This document shows positions 7,625 through 13,684 of a stretch of 13,684 nt of DNA, in pieces. A model generated the notes under the pieces. It did not search any database and was not told the DNA's origin. It saw nothing but the letters and a program-made list of their open reading frames with translations. Source of the stretch: Caulobacter sp. (GTDB lineage: Bacteria > Pseudomonadota > Alphaproteobacteria > Caulobacterales > Caulobacteraceae); NCBI GenBank assembly GCA_014378155.1, contig JACMOF010000576.1, positions 1-13,684 on the forward strand, given 5' to 3'. The translations under genes and the position numbers were made by a program. Positions within the stretch are counted from its first letter, which is position 1, and each line of letters begins with the position of its first letter.

Positions 7625-9273
7625 TATTCGGACTCGTGCAGCCAGGTGCGCAGGATCGCGACGGACTCGTCAGGATGTTTTTCGACGAACTCCGACACCC
7701 GCTTGATCGACGAGGCCTTCACCTGGCCCTCGATCTTGGCGATGTCGATCCGGTTGTCCATGTCGCTGGCCGGACCGGCGATGGCGATCGCCTCGCCCGA
7801 CTGGTCGATGACCACTTCCTGGGTCGAACCGTCAGAGAGGGTGACCATGCGGGTCACCTGCGGTCCGTTCAGGGCCATGCCCAGCGGGGTTGGCGGAGGA
7901 CCCATCAGGCTCTTGAGGAACGGCCGCACCGCGAAGAGCAGGATCAGCAGCGCCACGACCGCTAGCACGCCGAGTTCGGCGATCCGCATGATGTCGTTCT
8001 TGTCAAAGCCCGCCATCAGGCCGGCCTTGCCCAGACCCTGGTCCTCGGGTTGCGGGAAGGGGACGTTGACCAGGGAGACCTGGTCGCCGCGCGCGGCGTC
8101 GTAACCGACCGCGGTCTTCACCATCTGGTCCAGCTTCGCCATTTCCTCGGCGCTGCGCGGGGTATAGGCGCCCAATTTGCCGTTCTTGCCCGCGGGGGCG
8201 GTCATTCCGTCAATGGCCACCGACACAGCCTGCTTGGTCACCTGACCCGGCTCCTGGACGGTGGTCTTGGTGGTTTCGCCGATCTCGTAGTTGGTCACGC
8301 TCTCGTTGCCGGCAGACTTGGAGCCCAGCGGCTGGAAGCCGTTCGGGGTCTGGCCGGGGATGTTCTGGGTCGAGGTGACGCCGCCGTTGTCGTCGTTCTT
8401 GTTCTCGCTGGCGCTGTTCTCGTTGGTGCTTTCCGAGCGGATGACCTGGCCGTCCGGGTCGAACTTGCGCTCCTGCATGGTGACCCGGCTCAGGTCCAGA
8501 TCGGCGGTGACCTTGACGCGCGCCTTGCCCTGACCGAGCACGCCGTCGAGCATGTCCTGCACCGTCTTTGCGATGCGGGCCTCGGCCTCGCTCTTGGCGT
8601 CCTGGGCGGCCTTGCCAGCCAGGCTGTCGTTATTGCCGGCAGACAGGGTCTTGCCGTGCTGGTCCATCACGCCGACGGCTTCGGGCTTCATGCCCGAAAC
8701 CGAACCGGCCACCAGGTTCTGGATGGCGCGGACCATGTCGGCCGAGGGCTCGCGGCCCATGCTGATGCTGACGGCGGCGGTCGGTTGAGCGGCGTCTTCC
8801 TCGAAGAGCTGGCGCTTGGGCATGACCAGGTGGACGCGGGCGGCGCGCACGCCGTCCCAGCCCTGGATCGTGCGCTCGAGCTCGCCCTGCAGGGCGCGCT
8901 GGCGGTTCAGCTGCTGGACGAAGTCGGTCTGGCCCAGGGCGCTGCCGGTGTCGAAGATTTCGTAACCGACCGACCCGGAGGTCACGAGCCCCTTGGTAAA
9001 GATCAGCTGGCGGGCGGCGTTGACCTTGTCGCGGGCGACATAGATCGTCGAGCCGTCGCTCTTGGTCTCGTACTTGATGCCGGCGGTGTCGAGCGCCTGG
9101 GTGGCGGCGGCTGATTCCTTGGGATCGACATTGGACAGCAGCAGCTCATTAGGCTGCTTGCTCATCATCAGCATTACGGCCGCGATCACGGCGATCGCGC
9201 CAGCGGCGACGCCGATCAGGGCGGCCAGACGGCCGACGCCAAATCTCTGAATCGCGCTCAGGAATCTATCCAA
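7624..9273 (-). CDS. fliF: FliF, flagellar MS-ring protein
   Basis: The MS ring is the first flagellar structure assembled in the inner membrane. From the chosen start the protein is 549 residues: a membrane segment at about 14-37, ring-building domains in the periplasm ([10 protein letters not shown] onward), a Gly/Asn/Ser-rich linker near the middle, a second membrane segment at about 430-449, and a cytoplasmic tail ending in [22 protein letters not shown], the FliG-binding helix. I prefer the TTG at 9271-9273, with AGGG six bases upstream, because FliF proteins normally begin about a dozen residues before the first membrane helix. The frame extends to a GTG at 9330, but that start lacks a ribosome site and lies very near the predicted promoter. 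It heads the fliF-fliG-flbE-fliN-flbD operon. Confidence 0.95.
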   Translation of the reverse strand: MDRFLSAIQRFGVGRLAALIGVAAGAIAVIAAVMLMMSKQPNELLLSNVDPKESAAATQALDTAGIKYETKSDGSTIYVARDKVNAARQLIFTKGLVTSGSVGYEIFDTGSALGQTDFVQQLNRQRALQGELERTIQGWDGVRAARVHLVMPKRQLFEEDAAQPTAAVSISMGREPSADMVRAIQNLVAGSVSGMKPEAVGVMDQHGKTLSAGNNDSLAGKAAQDAKSEAEARIAKTVQDMLDGVLGQGKARVKVTADLDLSRVTMQERKFDPDGQVIRSESTNENSASENKNDDNGGVTSTQNIPGQTPNGFQPLGSKSAGNESVTNYEIGETTKTTVQEPGQVTKQAVSVAIDGMTAPAGKNGKLGAYTPRSAEEMAKLDQMVKTAVGYDAARGDQVSLVNVPFPQPEDQGLGKAGLMAGFDKNDIMRIAELGVLAVVALLILLFAVRPFLKSLMGPPPTPLGMALNGPQVTRMVTLSDGSTQEVVIDQSGEAIAIAGPASDMDNRIDIAKIEGQVKASSIKRVSEFVEKHPDESVAILRTWLHESE

Positions 9274-9347
9274 CCTACGCCCTGCCCCGAAAGAGCGTCC
9301 CGATAGGACGCCAGCTGCGCACCGAAGCACGCCGTCGCTAGGCAGGA

Positions 9348-9379
9348 TTTACCCAGTGCAAGGTAAACGGGTCGTTTAC
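9348..9379 (-). promoter_or_regulatory. Candidate CtrA-regulated promoter region of fliF
   Basis: On the minus strand the inverted repeat GTAAACGACCCGTTTAC (9379-9363) is followed by GGTAAA-type half-site 9353-9348, so TTTACC occurs in both orientations around 9348-9367. The TAAA-N7-TTTA spacing inside the first pair equals the 11-base repeat of the CtrA box (TTAA-N7-TTAA), although the half-sites are not perfect TTAA. In Caulobacter fliF is CtrA-activated and FlbD-repressed. The motif lies 75-105 bp before the TTG start. Confidence 0.45.
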
Positions 9380-9420
9380 AAAGGGCCCTGGCAAGCGCCG
9401 CCACAGGCGCCAAAAGGTCG

Positions 9421-9446
9421 CGGCCGCGCCCCAGGGGACGCGGCCG
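9421..9446 (-). terminator. Strong hairpin terminator between sciP and fliF
   Basis: CGGCCGCGCCCC (9421-9432) pairs with GGGG (9434-9437) and CGCGGCCG (9439-9446), leaving only A9438 bulged. On the minus strand the stem is followed within a few bases by CCTTTT (9417-9412). It lies past sciP and the repeat element and ahead of the fliF promoter, so it probably insulates the fliF operon from upstream transcription. The rest of the 345-bp sciP-fliF gap holds the fliF 5' leader, the half-sites at 9348-9379 and the repeat at 9515-9622. I see no gene in it. Confidence 0.5.
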
Positions 9447-9514
9447 TTGATCTATCTCATGGAAGGCTGACAAGAGCCGAAGCCCTTGCACGCCATGGCC
9501 GTCCAGTCCCGCGG

Positions 9515-9622
9515 CTAGAGCATTTCCCGACCTGACTGCGTCAGGCCGTGAGCTCTAATCTTCTGTTTTGACGCATTTTTCTTCACGCGAACCGGAACCA
9601 CTTCGCTCGAAAAATGCTCTAG
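9515..9622. repeat. 108-bp palindromic intergenic repeat element (MITE/RIME-like)
   Basis: The ends are a perfect 11-bp inverted repeat: CTAGAGCATTT (9515-9525) and AAATGCTCTAG (9612-9622). Inside are a small stem CCTGA/TCAGG (9531-9535, 9541-9545) and a 9-bp stem GCATTTTTC/GAAAAATGC (9573-9581, 9609-9617). It has no coding capacity. A second copy of the right end lies at 1-31. The interior (TTTTGACGC, CACGCGAACCGG) resembles dispersed palindromic elements common in alphaproteobacterial intergenic DNA. The right terminal repeat overlaps the last codon and stop of sciP. Confidence 0.75.
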
Positions 9623-9900
9623 CGGTACTGCTGAAGCCGGGTCGTCCGAAGACCCGCCAGACCGTGCCGTTCGATCGATTGCTGCCAATTGAGGAACTCC
9701 TCATTGGTCAACTTGTACCGATCGCACGCCTCGTCGAGCGAGAGCAGACCACCGCGGACTGCGGCGACCACCTCGGCCTTGCGCCGGATCACCCAACGTT
9801 GGGTTTCCGGAGGCGGCAAGTCGGAGAGAGTTAGTGGCGCGCCGGTCGGACCGATCACGTACTTCTCACCCCGGCTGTTCGTGCGCTGCTGCTGCAACAT
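9619..9900 (-). CDS. sciP: SciP, small CtrA inhibitory protein (DUF1153)
   Basis: A 93-residue DUF1153 protein matching SciP of Caulobacter, which binds the master regulator CtrA at its target promoters and blocks transcription in swarmer cells. Recognisable segments are YVIGPTGAPLTLSDLPPP (about 14-31), the RWVIRRKAEVVAAVRGGLLSLDEA helix-turn-helix core (about 35-58), and YKLTNEEFLNWQQSIERHG followed by a basic C-terminus. The ATG at 9898-9900 is chosen because the MLQQQRTNSRGEKY start is family-typical and AAAGG lies nine bases upstream; the frame extends to a TTG at 9921 without support. It lies between flgE and fliF, as in Caulobacter crescentus. The stop codon (9619-9621) is inside the terminal repeat of the element at 9515-9622. 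Confidence 0.93.
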   Translation of the reverse strand: MLQQQRTNSRGEKYVIGPTGAPLTLSDLPPPETQRWVIRRKAEVVAAVRGGLLSLDEACDRYKLTNEEFLNWQQSIERHGLAGLRTTRLQQYR

Positions 9901-9924
9901 GGCTTTACGCCTTTCCCACAACCA

Positions 9925-9999
9925 TCACTGTTGGAGAGGAATATAGGCGCCGGGAAATAACATCGGCTTAATTCCAATAGTAAAGAAAGGCTGAAACAT
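9925..9999 (-). CDS. Possible 24-codon leader ORF upstream of sciP
   Basis: An ATG at 9997-9999 opens a frame of 24 residues (MFQPFFTIGIKPMLFPGAYI plus four more) ending in TGA at 9925-9927, 24 bp before the sciP ATG. An AGGGAG site (10008-10013) lies eight bases upstream, a better match than the sciP site. Against coding: third positions are AT-rich, unlike the neighbouring genes, and the segment is simply less GC-rich. If translated it would be an upstream leader peptide that could couple to or delay sciP translation. Confidence 0.25.
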   Translation of the reverse strand: MFQPFFTIGIKPMLFPGAYIPLQQ

Positions 10000-10046
10000 A
10001 TGACTTTCTCCCTGCTCCAGTGATGTCTCAATTCGACACAGGCTAA

Positions 10047-10080
10047 TTAAAGTCGGTTAAGACCTGTAATTACCGCTTAA
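10047..10080 (-). promoter_or_regulatory. TTAA-rich candidate CtrA promoter of sciP
   Basis: On the minus strand TTAAGCGGTAATTAC (10080-10066) matches the CtrA consensus TTAA-N7-TTAA in seven of eight positions and overlaps the flgE stop codon. A second pair, TTAA-N6-TTAA (10060-10047), lies just downstream. sciP is known to be activated by CtrA in Caulobacter, so a feedback loop is expected here. The start site would fall upstream of the leader ORF and about 130 bp or more before the sciP ATG. Confidence 0.5.
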
Positions 10081-11740
10081 TGCTGAGAAGTTCTTCCAGC
10101 ATCTGATCGGCTGTAGTGATGATCTTCGACGACGCCGAGTAGGCTCTTTGTGTCGTGATCAAGCCGGTGAACTCTGTCGACAGGTCGACGGTCGAGGCTT
10201 CGAGGGTGGACGGAGCAATCGAGCCCGCGCCGCCACCGCCCGGAGTCTTCAGGCTGTAGGTGCCGCTTTCGTTCGTGACGCGATATGCATTTCCGTTCAC
10301 CCCCTTCAATCCGTTGGGGTTCGAGAAGGTCGCGATCGCCACCTGTGCGATCCGGCGGGTCACGCCGTTGTCGAAAATCGCCGAGACATAGCCTTTGTCG
10401 TCGACTTCGATATTGGTCAGATTGCCGAACGCGGTGCCGTTGGTATTCACCGACTGGACGACCGACTGGCTGTTGTACTGGGTCAGGCCACCGGCGGCGT
10501 TGGCCAGGTCGACCTGCAGGTTCTGGGCGTCGATGCCCAGGCCGTCGGCCCAGCGCGGCGTCGAGGTGGTCACTGTCGGGTCGGACGCGCCGATCGTGAT
10601 CGCCGTCGGGGTGATGCCGCCGAACAGGTTGCCGACCGAGGCGAGCTTGCCGTCGGTGGTGAAGGTCACCTTGCCCGACGCGATCTGGCCATTGGCGTTG
10701 TTGTCCAGGTCGCCCGGCTTGGCGCGCAGTTCGGCGAACCATTCATTGGGGCCCGGACCCTTCAGCAGCGACAGGGTGATGGTGCGCTGGCCGCCCTTGG
10801 AGTCGGAGACCGGAATCTGAATCTCGAAGTCCGGCTTGACGCCCGTGGTGTTGTCCAGGGCGTAGTCCGACATCGAGCGGGTGGTCGGGTCATAGGCGCC
10901 GCTGGCGATGGCGTCGGCCTTGGTGTTCAGGCCCATCTGGGTCTGGGTGACGGTGACGCCGGGCGCGACGGTGATGTTGGGGGGCGTGCCCGGCAGGGTG
11001 GTCGACAACAGGTTGCCGGTGACGGGATCGAAGGTCGCCGTGCCGGTCGAAACCGCGACGCCGGCCTTGCGGATTTCGACGCTGTACTGGTTACCCGCGC
11101 CCGTGGGGCTGTAATAGATCGAGTAGTTGGCTGTGCCGCCGCCGCTATCGACCACAGCGGTCTTGGTGGCGGCCGCATTGGCTGCGGCGGACACTGGCTG
11201 CTCGGAGCGCAGGTTGGCGTTGACGCCAATACGGGTGGTTTTCTCGGCGGTGCCGCCTACCGTGCCCACATTGATCGACGACAGTTGCGTCAGGTCCGAC
11301 GGATCGGGGGTGATCGTGCCGGTCACCGGATCGGCCAGCCAGCCTTGCAGATAGAGGCCGGCGTCGTTCTTCAGATAGCCCAGATTGTCCAGCTGAAACG
11401 AGCCGGCGCGGGTGAACGAGCGCGTATCGGTGGCGGTCAGGCCTTCCGGCTTTTCGGTGCCAACGAAGAAGCCCGAGCCGGCGATCGACAGGTCCAGGTT
11501 CGAGCTCGTCGACTGGGTCAGGCCTTGCTGGCTGACAAACTGGTGCGTCTGGGCCTTCACGCCGCCGGCGCTGTAGGTGGCGCTCTTGCTCTGCGCGGTG
11601 ACGAGCGTCGAGAAGTTCGCCGAACTGCGCTTGTAGCCAACCGTGTTGACGTTGGCGATGTTGTCCGAGATCGCGGCCAGGGCCGACGAGTTGGAGATCA
11701 GGCCCGAAACGCCCGAGAGCATGGCGCTGTTGATGCTCAT
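10070..11740 (-). CDS. flgE: FlgE, flagellar hook protein
   Basis: A 556-residue protein, the building block of the hook that joins the basal body to the filament. The N-terminus has the rod/hook signature SALAAISDNIANVNTVGYKR (about 19-38). The C-terminus has the matching helix (VDLSTEFTGLITTQRAYSAS...ADQMLEELLSIKR). These two ends pair to form the core of the tube, while the variable middle (about 150-430), rich in Gly, Thr and Asn, forms the surface domains. The length is a little below what I recall for the Caulobacter crescentus hook protein. It has no classical signal peptide, as expected for a type III export substrate. It lies 117 bp downstream of flgD, with a hairpin in the gap. Late expression under sigma-54 and FlbD is expected, but no sigma-54 site is visible here. 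Confidence 0.96.
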   Translation of the reverse strand: MSINSAMLSGVSGLISNSSALAAISDNIANVNTVGYKRSSANFSTLVTAQSKSATYSAGGVKAQTHQFVSQQGLTQSTSSNLDLSIAGSGFFVGTEKPEGLTATDTRSFTRAGSFQLDNLGYLKNDAGLYLQGWLADPVTGTITPDPSDLTQLSSINVGTVGGTAEKTTRIGVNANLRSEQPVSAAANAAATKTAVVDSGGGTANYSIYYSPTGAGNQYSVEIRKAGVAVSTGTATFDPVTGNLLSTTLPGTPPNITVAPGVTVTQTQMGLNTKADAIASGAYDPTTRSMSDYALDNTTGVKPDFEIQIPVSDSKGGQRTITLSLLKGPGPNEWFAELRAKPGDLDNNANGQIASGKVTFTTDGKLASVGNLFGGITPTAITIGASDPTVTTSTPRWADGLGIDAQNLQVDLANAAGGLTQYNSQSVVQSVNTNGTAFGNLTNIEVDDKGYVSAIFDNGVTRRIAQVAIATFSNPNGLKGVNGNAYRVTNESGTYSLKTPGGGGAGSIAPSTLEASTVDLSTEFTGLITTQRAYSASSKIITTADQMLEELLSIKR

Positions 11741-11820
11741 GACTGTATTCCTGCGATGAAGGTCAATGGGTTGAGGGTTTCAGCGCGGTTTGCGTTTGGG
11801 CGCTCCTGGGAGGCCGCGAC

Positions 11821-11837
11821 GGCGTCATTCTGACGCC
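11821..11837 (-). other. Hairpin in the flgD-flgE gap
   Basis: GGCGTCA (11821-11827) and TGACGCC (11831-11837) pair perfectly around a 3-nt loop, and a smaller CCCA/TGGG stem abuts it (11836-11847). There is no T run on the minus strand. In a hook operon, where the hook subunit is needed in far greater amount than the cap, such a stem could protect the downstream mRNA or lower read-through. That role is inference. Confidence 0.35.
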
Positions 11838-11857
11838 CATTCATGGGTGGCGACGTG

Positions 11858-12553
11858 TCAGGTCGTGGCGGTGGCGACCGGGGCGTTGGTGACCCCGATC
11901 ACGGAGTCCAGCGGCACCTTGGTGTCGCCGATCCAGACCATGTTGGTTCCGCTTTCGTTGGTGACCTTGGTGACGACGCCTTCGATACGGCCTTTGGCCG
12001 TTGTCGGGATGGCCGAGCCGGCTGCGTCGGTGGCCGTGACCTTGATGGTGTAGGCGCCGCCGTCCGGCTGCTTGACGCCATCGGCGCTCTTACCGTCCCA
12101 CTTGAAGGTGTGGTCGCCGCTGGCCATGTCGTCCGGCAGCACGGTGGCGATGACCTTGTCGAACTTGTCGAGGACCTCGATCTTTACGCCGGTGCCGCCG
12201 CGGCTCTGGGTGTAGCTCCAGCTGGCCTCGCCGCCCTTGAGCACCGACTTGGCGGTCTCGGCGGTGACCTGCTTGCCCATCAGGTTGACACCTTCGCTGA
12301 TGCCACCCCCGGAATTCATGCCAACCAGGGCGGTCAACAGCTCGTTGGTCACCAACTGCTGTTCGACGCCGGTCATCTGGGTGATCTGGCTGGTCATCTG
12401 GGCCGTGTCGGTCGGCGCCAGCGGATCCTGGTTCTTCAGCTGGGTGGTCAACAGCTTCAGGAAGGTTTGCTGGTTGCTGGCGAGCGACGTCCGCGACGTG
12501 TTGATCTTGTCGGTGGCGGTGTTGCTGGTGGTGTTGGTAGCGGCGACGGCCAT
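11858..12553 (-). CDS. flgD: FlgD, hook capping/assembly protein
   Basis: A 231-residue scaffold that sits at the tip of the growing hook and guides FlgE polymerisation, then is discarded. The N-terminal region carries the family motif TFLKLLTTQLKNQDPL (30-45), followed by QMTSQITQMTGVEQQ (52-66). The central and C-terminal part has the FlgD Ig-like/Tudor pattern, including VKIEVLDKFDKVI and FKWDGKSADGVKQPDGGAYTIKV (about 133-190). The ATG at 12551-12553 has a GGAGA site upstream that overlaps the end of the fliK coding region; the gap to fliK is only 11 bp, so both are in one transcript. Confidence 0.95.
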   Translation of the reverse strand: MAVAATNTTSNTATDKINTSRTSLASNQQTFLKLLTTQLKNQDPLAPTDTAQMTSQITQMTGVEQQLVTNELLTALVGMNSGGGISEGVNLMGKQVTAETAKSVLKGGEASWSYTQSRGGTGVKIEVLDKFDKVIATVLPDDMASGDHTFKWDGKSADGVKQPDGGAYTIKVTATDAAGSAIPTTAKGRIEGVVTKVTNESGTNMVWIGDTKVPLDSVIGVTNAPVATATT

Positions 12554-12564
12554 GGCGGTCTCTC

Positions 12565-13684
12565 CTAGATTTTCACGTCGACGCCGCTGCGCTCGGCGAC
12601 GCGCAGGCCGGGCAACAGGGCGGACGGAGATATGGTGGGCAGGTCTTCGCCAAGCGCCGATTGGAAGGCGCGGCCGTTGAAGGCCTGACGGCCGTTCTCG
12701 CCGCCCTGGAAGTTGAAGAAGGCGTTCTGGTTCTGGCCGCCGTTCTGGCTCGACGTGTCGAAGCTCAGGGCGGTGTCGGCGACGATGAAGCCGGCTTGGG
12801 CCAGGGCCTGGCGCAACTCTCCCGACTTGCCGCGCATGTCGGCGGCGGCTTGCGGGTTGTCGAAGTTCAGGGCGGCGGTCAGCTTGCCGTCCTTGGCGAT
12901 CTCGATGCGCACATCGACGCGACCCAGGCCTTCCGGCTGCAGCACGACGTCGAAGCGGCTGGTCTTGCCCAGCTGGGCCTTGCCGGTGATCTCGGTCGTC
13001 AGGTGACTGACCGTCTCCGGCGTCACGGCGGCCTTGGCCAGCGTCGCGGCGATCGGGGCGGGCGCCGGCGCTGCGGTGGTGCCTGGCGCGACGAAGGTCG
13101 GGGCCGAAGCGTCGGGCGCCGCGGCCGGCGCGGCCTCGGCCAGGGCCGCGCCCTGGGCGCCGCTCTTGTCCTTGCCGGTGTCGGCGTCGCCTTGACCGGT
13201 CGTGGCGGCGTGGGCCGATTGGACCGCTTCGGCCAGGGTCGCCTCGACCGCGTCCTGCAAGGCGCCGGCGACGGTGTTGGTCGCGGCGGCGGCGGGCGCC
13301 TTCTCCTCGACCGCCTTGACGATCTTGCCGCTGATCGAGGCGATCTCTGGAGCGATGACCTGGCGCGCCGCAGCCTGCGCGGCCTGCGCGGCGGCGGGCG
13401 GCGGCGGGATGGTGCCGGTGGGCGGGGCGAGGGCGGCGAGGGCGGCCTCGACGGTGTCGCTGACCGGTGTGGAGGCCGGGGGCGCGGCCGCCGCGGCGGC
13501 GCGGGCGGTCTTAGCCGCCGGGCCGGGGGTCGTCGCCTGGGCGACAGCAGCGGCGGCCAGGTCGATCGCCGAGGCGGCCGGCGTTTCCGGCAGGTCCGCA
13601 GCCGGCGCGGGCGCGGCCGGCCCGGCCCGGGCGGCGGGGGCCCCGGGGGCGGGGGGGGCCCCGGCGGGCGCGTGCCCCCCGCGG
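12565..13684 (-). CDS. fliK: FliK, flagellar hook-length control protein (partial, N-terminus outside window)
   Basis: The frame stays open from the stop at 12565 to the right edge, about 373 codons, so the start lies outside the window; an internal TTG near 13260 should not be taken as the start. The upstream part is a long Ala/Pro/Val-rich, probably disordered region, as expected for the secreted molecular ruler that measures the hook. The C-terminal substrate-specificity switch domain (Flg_hook) has the pattern FDVVLQPEGLGRVDVRI...GKLTAALNFDNPQAAADM...LRQALAQAGF, followed by a Gln/Asn/Gly-rich tail. FliK halts hook export and switches FlhB to filament substrates. It is immediately upstream of flgD. 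Confidence 0.92.
   Translation of the reverse strand, partial: RGGHAPAGAPPAPGAPAARAGPAAPAPAADLPETPAASAIDLAAAAVAQATTPGPAAKTARAAAAAAPPASTPVSDTVEAALAALAPPTGTIPPPPAAAQAAQAAARQVIAPEIASISGKIVKAVEEKAPAAAATNTVAGALQDAVEATLAEAVQSAHAATTGQGDADTGKDKSGAQGAALAEAAPAAAPDASAPTFVAPGTTAAPAPAPIAATLAKAAVTPETVSHLTTEITGKAQLGKTSRFDVVLQPEGLGRVDVRIEIAKDGKLTAALNFDNPQAAADMRGKSGELRQALAQAGFIVADTALSFDTSSQNGGQNQNAFFNFQGGENGRQAFNGRAFQSALGEDLPTISPSALLPGLRVAERSGVDVKI
13621..13684. other. Extreme G/C homopolymer stretch at the window edge
   Basis: Only one of these 64 bases is not G or C (T at 13673), with runs of up to eight G. The fliK frame remains open through it, encoding Ala/Gly/Pro-rich sequence. The composition exceeds even the neighbouring fliK low-complexity DNA. 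It may be a genuine G-rich tract or a poor-quality contig end. Confidence 0.6.

Noticed and set aside
9274..9330. N-terminal extension of FliF to a GTG start
   Set aside because: It lacks a ribosome site, lies within the likely promoter/leader region, and would add a non-family extension before the first membrane helix.
9258..9491. A 77-codon minus-strand frame upstream of fliF
   Set aside because: It overlaps the fliF start, the probable promoter half-sites and the terminator hairpin, and has no domain-like features.
9515..9622. Insertion sequence at the palindromic element
   Set aside because: The terminal inverted repeats fit a small non-autonomous repeat, but there is no transposase and no clear target-site duplication.
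10148..11833. A 561-codon plus-strand open frame opposite flgE
   Set aside because: It is the antisense shadow of FlgE; composition is Arg/Gly/Ala-rich without recognisable motifs.
11741..11857. Sigma-54 promoter directly upstream of flgE
   Set aside because: No TGGCAC-N5-TTGC-like sequence is visible in the gap; the hook genes are probably driven from upstream of fliK, outside the window.

Overview
The window is a high-GC alphaproteobacterial segment, almost certainly from Caulobacter or a close relative. The evidence is the combination of FlbD (a sigma-54 activator), FlbE (a FliH-type protein), SciP (a small CtrA inhibitor) and a hook/MS-ring gene order matching the Caulobacter fliF region. 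Every supported gene lies on the minus strand, so the region reads from high to low coordinates. Most large plus-strand open frames are antisense shadows caused by the high GC content.

From right to left, the first block is the hook cluster: the C-terminal part of fliK (hook-length control, running off the right edge), flgD (hook cap) and flgE (hook). It is followed by sciP, which sits alone between a TTAA-rich candidate CtrA promoter and a strong hairpin. Its stop codon lies inside the terminal inverted repeat of a 108-bp palindromic intergenic element. The second block is the early flagellar operon fliF-fliG-flbE-fliN-flbD (MS ring, C ring/switch, export-ATPase regulator, switch/export, sigma-54 activator), preceded by GTAAAC/GTTTAC half-sites. 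flhA (export gate) follows after a 138-bp gap that holds a possible promoter of its own. FlbD is known in Caulobacter to activate late genes such as the hook genes and to repress fliF. SciP is known to restrain CtrA. The window therefore carries basal-body structural genes together with two of the regulators that time their expression.

Left of flhA the flagellar content ends. Here lie a secreted Thr/Ala/Pro-rich protein with a near-perfect general-stress (EcfG/SigT-type) promoter, a two-helix DUF4282 membrane protein, and an XRE-type transcription regulator. A second, truncated copy of the same palindromic element sits at the left edge.

I see no tRNA, rRNA, CRISPR array, transposase or prophage gene, and no clearly new multi-gene system. 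The points most worth checking are regulatory: the EcfG-type promoter, a possible 24-codon leader ORF and CtrA boxes ahead of sciP, the repeat element forming the sciP stop codon, and alternative hairpins in the flbD leader.
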